DNA of 29,121 nucleotides from positions 1 through 29,121 of the forward strand of contig CAAGIW010000052.1 of the NCBI GenBank assembly GCA_900770025.1. Direction: 5' to 3'. Position 1 is the stretch's first letter; the number at the start of each line of letters is the position of its first letter. A model generated the notes under the pieces. The model had not been told where the DNA came from. It made no database searches and saw only the letters and a program-made list of their open reading frames with translations. A program made the position numbers and the translations under genes. Shown here one piece after another: positions 23,922 to 29,121 of the stretch. This stretch comes from an uncultured Prevotella sp. GTDB lineage: Bacteria > Bacteroidota > Bacteroidia > Bacteroidales > Bacteroidaceae.

Positions 23922-25193
23922 TTATCTCACGATGGTTTGTTCTCTGTCAGGACCGATAGAGATGATGCTGATAGGTGTCTCCAGTTCTTTTTCCAAGAAT
24001 GCGATATAGTCCTTGAATTCCTTCGGGAACTGTGCCTCCGAGGTAAACTTGGTCATGTCGGTCTGCCATCCGGGCATTTCCACATACACGGGTTCAATGC
24101 CCTGTTCGATGTTGTAGGGGAAATCCTGTATCTCCTTGCCGTTCTGCTTGTATGCCACGCAGGCCTTGATGGTCTTGAAGCCATCCAGCACATCGCTCTT
24201 CATCATGATGAGTTGTGTCACACCATTCACCATGATGGCATATCTCAGAGCCACAAGGTCTATCCACCCACAACGACGCTCACGACCGGTCACAGCACCA
24301 AACTCGTGTCCCAACTGGCGGATGGTGCTGCCTGTTTCGTCAAAGAGTTCTGTGGGGAAGGGACCTGCACCCACACGAGTGCAATAGGCTTTCATGATGC
24401 CATACACCTCGCCAATCCTGTTGGGACCGATACCCAGACCAGTACAGGCACCTGCACAGATGGTGTTGGAAGAGGTGACGAAGGGATAGGAACCGAAATC
24501 CACATCGAGCATAGTTCCCTGTGCCCCCTCGCAGAGCACGCTCTTGCCGCTCCTCAGTATTTTGTTTATCTCATGTTCTGAATCCACGATGGGGAACTGG
24601 CGCAGATATTCTATACCCTCCATCCATTTCTTCTCCACGTCGGTGATGTCGTATTCAAAGTTCATGGATTTGAGTATCTGCTCATGGCGGTGCTTGCAGG
24701 TCTGGTATTTCTCCTCAAAGTTCTCGAAGATGTCGCCCACTCTCAAACCTGTTCTCGACACCTTGTCGGTATAGGTGGGACCTATGCCCTTGCCAGTGGT
24801 GCCCACCTTGCTCTTGCCTTTGGCAGCCTCGTAGGCGGCGTCCAGCACACGATGGGTAGGCATTATCAGGTGCGCCTTCTTGGATATGTGCAGTCGCTGC
24901 TTCAACTCATGCCCACTTGCCTCCAAAGCCTTGGCCTCTTCCATAAACAGATCAGGGGCCAGCACCACTCCATTGCCTATGATGTTCACCTTGCCTCCCT
25001 GGAAGATGCCGGAGGGCACACTGCGAAGCACATATTTCTGTCCCTCAAACTCCAGTGTATGCCCGGCATTGGGTCCGCCCTGAAAGCGTGCCACCACATC
25101 ATATTTGGGTGTCAGCACATCCACTACCTTGCCTTTTCCTTCATCGCCCCACTGCAAACCCAGCAGAACATCTACTTTTCCATTGTTAGCCAT
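23922..25193 (-). CDS. purA: Adenylosuccinate synthetase
   Basis: A 423-aa cytosolic enzyme joining IMP and aspartate with GTP, the first committed step to AMP. The GTP loop LGLQWGDEGKGK is at residues 11-22, with the catalytic Asp in WGDEG. Further family blocks are GGPNAGHT, TGKGIGPTYTDKVSRTGLRVGD, CEGAQGTMLDVDFGSYPFVTSSN and GRERRCGWIDLVALRY. The length is standard. hisS follows 4 bp later and the Fur-family gene precedes it by 62 bp on the same strand. No clear promoter was seen in that gap, so read-through from the fur promoter is likely. Confidence 0.98.
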   Translation of the reverse strand: MANNGKVDVLLGLQWGDEGKGKVVDVLTPKYDVVARFQGGPNAGHTLEFEGQKYVLRSVPSGIFQGGKVNIIGNGVVLAPDLFMEEAKALEASGHELKQRLHISKKAHLIMPTHRVLDAAYEAAKGKSKVGTTGKGIGPTYTDKVSRTGLRVGDIFENFEEKYQTCKHRHEQILKSMNFEYDITDVEKKWMEGIEYLRQFPIVDSEHEINKILRSGKSVLCEGAQGTMLDVDFGSYPFVTSSNTICAGACTGLGIGPNRIGEVYGIMKAYCTRVGAGPFPTELFDETGSTIRQLGHEFGAVTGRERRCGWIDLVALRYAIMVNGVTQLIMMKSDVLDGFKTIKACVAYKQNGKEIQDFPYNIEQGIEPVYVEMPGWQTDMTKFTSEAQFPKEFKDYIAFLEKELETPISIISIGPDREQTIVR

Positions 25194-25255
25194 TGTATGT
25201 CTTTTGTTTGTTATTGTTTTTCATGTCGTCACAGAAGTTGGGGACACTTTCTTCC

Positions 25256-25723
25256 TCACTCCTTTGTCTTCCGCCTTGTCTGCCGCGCCTGACACGCACT
25301 GCATATCCCGTATATCTGTAGCGTGAAACTCTCTTTTCTGAACCGGTTCATCCTGATGTTCTCAAAGAACGAGTTCATTTCCGACAAACTGAGGTCCTTC
25401 ACTTTTCCGCACACAGTGCATATCTGCTGGCAGCAGCCTCTCTTTTTCTGCACGGCGGCATACCTCACCTGCGTCTGCACACGGTGTTTCACCAACAGTC
25501 CCAGCACCACAAGCAACTTCACAGTGCTGTACAAGGTGGCACGACTCACCACAAGTCCGCTCACCGATTCGAGTTGGCGGCTCAGTTCTTCCATGGAAAA
25601 GAGGCCCTGAATGCGATAGGCTGCATCAAGGATGGCATATCGTTCCGGCGTTTTTCTGTGATTTCCCTCTTGCAGATATCTTGTCAAAATCTCGCGGGCC
25701 GCTTCTCTGTCTTTTTCAGTCAT
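25256..25723 (-). CDS. Fur-family transcriptional regulator lacking the usual His cluster
   Basis: A 155-aa protein with ATG 25723 (the frame extends to a TTG at 25759). The winged helix covers residues 1-85 with RKTPERYAILDAAYRIQGLFSMEEL and the recognition segment VVSRATLYSTVKLLVVLGLL. The structural zinc site is intact: C102/C105 (ICTVCGK) and C141/C144 (CSACQ). However, the HHHDH-type run that precedes the first pair in Fur, and supplies sensor-metal ligands, is replaced by RGCCQQ (95-100). It may be a Fur paralogue with a changed metal or redox sensor. Its targets are unknown; the adjacent purA/hisS may simply be co-transcribed. Confidence 0.85.
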   Translation of the reverse strand: MTEKDREAAREILTRYLQEGNHRKTPERYAILDAAYRIQGLFSMEELSRQLESVSGLVVSRATLYSTVKLLVVLGLLVKHRVQTQVRYAAVQKKRGCCQQICTVCGKVKDLSLSEMNSFFENIRMNRFRKESFTLQIYGICSACQARQTRRKTKE

Positions 25724-25748
25724 GGAAAACCTGTGATGATTTGCGCCA

Positions 25749-25781
25749 CAAAAATACAAAGAAATTATCTATTTACGCAAG
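25749..25781 (-). promoter_or_regulatory. Promoter of the Fur-family gene
   Basis: Minus strand: CTTG (25778-25781), 21 nt and TATTTTTG (25749-25756). This is a full -7 match and three of four bases at the upstream box, squeezed between the neighbouring stop (25789) and the ATG (25723). Confidence 0.55.
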
Positions 25782-25788
25782 AATCATT

Positions 25789-26421
25789 TTAAAAAATATC
25801 GACACCGACACCTCTCATGGCGCTCTTTGCCATTCTTTCATATACCAATCCCAGATCGGCAAACCTCAGCACGGCAGCCATGGCGGCTTTCCTTACCGCC
25901 AAAGAGGTTCCACCGACTGCGGCCTGTGCCTGGTCGATGAACTCGTTGATGCCCCGTTCGTTGGGAGCCTTGCCGTCGGCAAAGAGGCGTGCCAGCACAT
26001 GGAAGCCACAAAGCTGGTAGAGTTCCTTGTCTGACGCTATCCAGCTATAGGCCTTGTCGGCGGCAAAAGGTAGATGCCGATACAGATGAAAGGCCGCCAT
26101 CTCTGCCACTTCCTGCGATGTGGTCTGTTCCATCCATATATCCACCACCTCGGGTAGCATCTCCTGCGGAGGCATCACCATGGTGGCAAGCAACTTGCAT
26201 TCGCGCACATTCTCTTTCCACAGGGCTATTGCCAACTGATAATCTTGCCCCGTCTCGCGGGCTTTTTCCTTCAGCATAGGCAGCGATGCGCCCCAATTCA
26301 CATGATACTGTGCCCCCTTGTCGCGCATGGACTGTGCCGCCACGCCGTTCATCATCAACCTGAAAGACTGCTTGATTTCTTTCAGACGGCTTTCTGTTGT
26401 TTCTCGGTCCTGGTTTTCCAT
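25789..26421 (-). CDS. AlkD-like DNA alkylation repair (HEAT-repeat) protein
   Basis: A 210-aa all-helical protein with HEAT-like repeats. The N-terminal MMNGVAAQSMRDKGAQYHVNWGASLPMLKEKARE, then LWKENVRECKLLATMVMPP and AAFHLYRHLPFAADKAYSW, match the pattern of the AlkC/AlkD-like DNA alkylation repair family. AlkD is a glycosylase that removes positively charged alkylated bases without base flipping; whether this member is active is not shown, because the catalytic Trp/Asp positions cannot be placed with certainty by eye. It starts 4 bp after the M49 peptidase stop, so it is probably co-transcribed with it. Confidence 0.75.
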   Translation of the reverse strand: MENQDRETTESRLKEIKQSFRLMMNGVAAQSMRDKGAQYHVNWGASLPMLKEKARETGQDYQLAIALWKENVRECKLLATMVMPPQEMLPEVVDIWMEQTTSQEVAEMAAFHLYRHLPFAADKAYSWIASDKELYQLCGFHVLARLFADGKAPNERGINEFIDQAQAAVGGTSLAVRKAAMAAVLRFADLGLVYERMAKSAMRGVGVDIF

Positions 26422-26425
26422 CTGT

Positions 26426-28381
26426 CTATATCAGTGTGCCATATTCCGCACTGTAGCGCAGCATCTGGTGTGCATACGATTCTGAATAATCCACCTTCAC
26501 ATCCACTATCTCCCCACTACTGTCTCTCTGGGGCAGCAGCACGGGATTGATGAATCCCTTGTAGGGTGCAATATCCAGTTTTCTGTATCTCTCCAGCACT
26601 TCCCTGTGCAGTTCGGCATCCACCTTCACGCCATAGGTCTCTACCAGCAGGCGGGCGGCCTCGAAGTCTCCCTCGCTCTTGATGCGCTGCACTTCTGCCA
26701 GCAGTTCGGCAAAGAGTTGTCTCAACTGTCGGTAGTCGTTGATGCGCACATAGGTCTTTCCCTCCTTGCGGGTCCACTCCACTGCGCCACCACCGTGTGC
26801 CATGCACCAGCGTGCGATGAGGGCACGGTTTCGCATGTGTGCCTCTTCTATCTCGTTGCCCGGTGCTATCCTCACCAACTGGGTCATCAGTCCGTTGAGC
26901 ATATATGTATAATAATGTGCCTTCCATGCCTGTCTGTCGGGCATCAGTCCCAATTCCAGCATTTTTTCATCGGCAATGTAGTACAGTCCGAAGAGGTCGG
27001 CACGAGCCTCTTCTATCGTGTTGCCGTATGCCTTCAGGGCATCCGGATCCACTCCGTCCAGCAGTCTGCCGCTGCCATGCCCCAAACATTCGTGCAAGTC
27101 GGTATGCAGGTCGTCACACACATCCGCATAGCGTTCAATCAGGTTCACCGTTTCCGGGTCTATCACAAACTCCTCTTTCATTCCGCTGCCCTTGGCTGCC
27201 CTGTTATAGGCCTCTGTAAGGTTGCCGATGGTCACGCTCTTGCTTCCATGCTCCGCCCTTATCCAGTCGGCGTTGGGCAGGTTGATGCCAATGGCCGTTG
27301 AGGGATACTCATCTCCTCCCAGCATGGCAGCACATATCACGTTGGCGGTCACTCCCTTCACCTTTTTCTTTCGGAACTCAGACTTAACGGGCGAATGGTC
27401 TTCAAACCACTGTGCATTGTCGCTGATGGTTCTGGTGCGCTTGGTGGCTTCCTCGTCCTTATATTCCACAATGCCTTCCCACGATGCCTTGAGCCCCAGC
27501 GGGTCGCCATACACTTCGATGAAGCCGTTCACAAAGTCAATCTTGCCCTCGGTGGCGTTCACCCACTCTATGCAATAGTCATCAAACTCGGCAAGGTCGC
27601 CCGTGCGGTAGTATCCGATCAGTTTTTCAATCACGCGTTTCTGCGCATCGTTCTCACACACATCTAACGCCTTAGACAGCCAATACACGATACGGCTGAT
27701 TGCCTTTCCATAAAGTCCATCCTCTTTCCACACCAGTTCATGCAGCCCGTTTTCGTCCTTCACCAAGCGCGAGTTCAGACCGAACGAGGGGGCATGTTTC
27801 CCTGCAGCGTTCTTTTTTTCGGTATAATAAGCCTCCACCTCCTGCTGACTCACACCGTCGTAGTAGTTGCAGGCAGATGTCTTCACCAGGTCCTCGCCCT
27901 GTGCCTTGTTCACCCTTTTGGGCATGTACTCCGGTTGAAAGACGGCCGGGCGCAGTTCCTCAAACAGTTCTTCCACGCTCTGCTGCTCTGTCAAGGGCAA
28001 CCGCTCGGGCGCCACCTTCTGCATGGCACTCTTGAGATACTCCGGCGAAAAGGCCGGGACAAACTTCTCACATCCGTAATGATGATAGATGCCATTGGAG
28101 AACCACACTCTTTTCAGATAGGTTTCCAAAGCCCCAAACTCCTCAGTCTGCCTGTCAACGGAGCTGTCGGTATATATGGCTTCTAACGTCTTTCGTATCT
28201 TCAGGTTGTGTTTTCCAAACTGATCAAAGGTGATGTCCCTTCCGCTCAGGGTGGCTTCGGCCAAATAGTATATCAGTTTTTTCTGTTTGAGGGTCAGTGC
28301 CTCAAATCCATTCAGACGATAGCGTAGCATCTGAATATCGGCAAAGCGCTCGTCTGAATAGTAGAAATGTTCTTCGTTCAT
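26426..28381 (-). CDS. Dipeptidyl peptidase III (family M49)
   Basis: A 651-aa zinc metallopeptidase that removes dipeptides from the N-termini of oligopeptides. The hallmark HExxGH motif is HECLGH at residues 430-435, and the second zinc-binding Glu is in NTIEEARADLFGLYY (E457/E458). SAEYGTLI at the end and AMLGGDEYPSTAIGINLPNADWIR are also conserved in the family. No signal peptide is evident, so it is probably cytosolic. The length is close to the roughly 650-720 residues of known DPP III. It lies 27 bp after the AraC-type gene and 4 bp before the AlkD-like gene, forming a likely three-gene unit. Confidence 0.93.
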   Translation of the reverse strand: MNEEHFYYSDERFADIQMLRYRLNGFEALTLKQKKLIYYLAEATLSGRDITFDQFGKHNLKIRKTLEAIYTDSSVDRQTEEFGALETYLKRVWFSNGIYHHYGCEKFVPAFSPEYLKSAMQKVAPERLPLTEQQSVEELFEELRPAVFQPEYMPKRVNKAQGEDLVKTSACNYYDGVSQQEVEAYYTEKKNAAGKHAPSFGLNSRLVKDENGLHELVWKEDGLYGKAISRIVYWLSKALDVCENDAQKRVIEKLIGYYRTGDLAEFDDYCIEWVNATEGKIDFVNGFIEVYGDPLGLKASWEGIVEYKDEEATKRTRTISDNAQWFEDHSPVKSEFRKKKVKGVTANVICAAMLGGDEYPSTAIGINLPNADWIRAEHGSKSVTIGNLTEAYNRAAKGSGMKEEFVIDPETVNLIERYADVCDDLHTDLHECLGHGSGRLLDGVDPDALKAYGNTIEEARADLFGLYYIADEKMLELGLMPDRQAWKAHYYTYMLNGLMTQLVRIAPGNEIEEAHMRNRALIARWCMAHGGGAVEWTRKEGKTYVRINDYRQLRQLFAELLAEVQRIKSEGDFEAARLLVETYGVKVDAELHREVLERYRKLDIAPYKGFINPVLLPQRDSSGEIVDVKVDYSESYAHQMLRYSAEYGTLI

Positions 28382-28408
28382 TGTATGTTGCTAATTGAAT
28401 ATGCCCTG

Positions 28409-28825
28409 TCACTTACCCATCGCCTGGTCCTTGTATGCACGGGGCGTAATCTGTTTCATTCTGTAAAAGGCAGCATAAAAAGACTGTCTGTTGGCAAAGC
28501 CCACCATCTCGCTCACCTCGTCCATCGTCAAGTCGCTAAACTCCTTGTTGGCAAGCACTTTCACTGCGTCCTCTATGCGATGCTTGTTCACAAAGTTGGA
28601 ATAGTTCATCCCAAACTTCACATTCACCACTGCAGAGATATACCGAGTGTTGGTGTTGATGTCATGCGCCAGTTTCTTGGCGGTATATGAGGGGTCTCGG
28701 TATTTCTTGTTTGTCACCACCACCTCATAGATTTTCCCCTTCAGCTCCTCCGCCAACGCAGGTTTTATCATGGAGCGGTATGCTGCGTCCTTCACCTTTG
28801 CTTCCTTGATGTTATACTTTGCCAT
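28409..28825 (-). CDS. Small AraC-family helix-turn-helix regulator
   Basis: A 138-aa protein that is almost entirely an AraC-type double helix-turn-helix. The first HTH is around SYTAKKLAHDINTNTRYISAVVNVKFGMNYSNFVNKHRI (about 46-84) and the second around LTMDEVSEMVGFANRQSFYAAFYRMKQITPRAYK (about 99-132). A basic 45-residue N-terminal segment precedes it. There is no ligand-binding or membrane-sensor domain. In Bacteroidota such short forms occur as free DNA-binding proteins. It is the first gene of the unit with the M49 peptidase. A -7-like TAACTTTG (28849-28856) is 23 bp upstream, but no TTTG stands at the right distance. Confidence 0.88.
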   Translation of the reverse strand: MAKYNIKEAKVKDAAYRSMIKPALAEELKGKIYEVVVTNKKYRDPSYTAKKLAHDINTNTRYISAVVNVKFGMNYSNFVNKHRIEDAVKVLANKEFSDLTMDEVSEMVGFANRQSFYAAFYRMKQITPRAYKDQAMGK

Positions 28826-28848
28826 AACCTATTGAATTTATACACTTG

Positions 28849-28856
28849 CAAAGTTA
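28849..28856 (-). promoter_or_regulatory. Candidate -7 box of the AraC-type gene
   Basis: TAACTTTG on the minus strand, 23 bp ahead of the ATG at 28825. No -33 TTTG was found at 19-21 nt, so this is a partial match only. Confidence 0.4.
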
Positions 28857-29005
28857 CTCATTTTTATCCCAACAGCCCCCATCGGTGAAATATTTTTCAA
28901 AAAAATAACAAACTCTTTCACTTCTTCAACATATTCAGCACCTATTCACAAACGTTTCTTTTTGTTGTCTTATACAACGGATGGAACAGGCAAATATCCC
29001 TCTTA

Positions 29006-29029
29006 AACCCAAATCGCTTTCTATGTTAA
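29006..29029. repeat. 24-bp repeat, right copy of an inverted pair
   Basis: This is the perfect reverse complement of 96-119, in the intergenic region about 180 bp upstream of the AraC-type gene. The rest of 28857-29121 is AT-rich and shows no gene. Confidence 0.7.
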
Positions 29030-29121
29030 TATCCAAATGTTTTGACCATTATTTTCAATTTATGCTGAGATTTTATATTCAGGGGTGAATGTTTGGCGAT
29101 TTCTGACCATGGCTGTGACCA

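Noticed and set aside
96..29029. Composite transposon bounded by the 24-bp inverted pair
   Set aside because: The interval is filled with core genes (infC, rplT, hisS, purA, rnf), and no transposase, recombinase or target duplication is visible.
1..29121. tRNA, rRNA or riboswitch genes
   Set aside because: I looked through the intergenic stretches and found no cloverleaf, rRNA-like sequence or known aptamer pattern. A covariance-model scan could still find something I missed.

Overview
The window reads as chromosomal DNA of an anaerobic Bacteroidota, most likely a Prevotella-type species. This rests on four things: promoters of the Bacteroides type (TTTG, about 19-21 nt, then TAnnTTTG) ahead of several genes; a complete Rnf operon led by an rseC-type gene; a PIF1-like helicase with the C-terminal helix-turn-helix common in this phylum; and family sequences (IF-3 with a long charged tail, reverse rubrerythrin, M49 peptidase) that resemble Bacteroidales proteins. 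The species call is inference from protein character, not from a search.

Layout. 1-540 is gene-poor: a probable phage-gene remnant followed by three 24-bp tandem repeats. 542-2395 (+) encodes a secreted WG-repeat protein. Then come a 22-bp repeat cluster with a perfect hairpin and a leftward family 2 glycosyltransferase. 3643-5113 is the translation operon infC-rpmI-rplT (leftward) with a recognisable promoter and terminator. Diverging from it is a PIF1-like helicase (5200-7368), closed by a strong hairpin shared with galE. 7509-14366 is a leftward unit rseC-rnfB-rnfC-rnfD-rnfG-rnfE-rnfA-galE, driven by one clear promoter at 14335-14366. 14375-17135 carries recX, comF and a glycoside-hydrolase-like-10 lipoprotein/secreted protein, leftward. 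A reverse rubrerythrin (17248-17805) faces away from ppk1-ppx (18464-21466, +) across a 658-bp intergenic region full of repeats. From 21467 to 28825 everything is leftward: rhamnogalacturonan-acetylesterase-like SGNH hydrolase, hisS, purA, a Fur-family regulator, an AlkD-like HEAT-repeat protein, a dipeptidyl peptidase III and a small AraC-type regulator.

How the genes work together. The Rnf genes encode a six-subunit membrane complex that couples reduced ferredoxin/NAD+ electron transfer to ion pumping, the central energy device of this anaerobe. Rubrerythrin handles peroxide. ppk1 and ppx form a polyphosphate make-and-break pair. infC-rpmI-rplT, hisS and purA are housekeeping. Secreted enzymes (GHL10, acetylesterase) point to a polysaccharide-rich habitat.

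No new enzymatic system is evident; most of the window is ordinary core genome. The least explained material is non-coding: the 22-bp repeat family at two loci, a perfect 24-bp inverted pair lying at the two extreme ends of the window, and the dyad-bearing 24-bp tandem repeats. Among proteins, the odd points are a second flavinylation-like motif at the extreme C-terminus of RnfG and a Fur homologue lacking the usual histidine cluster.
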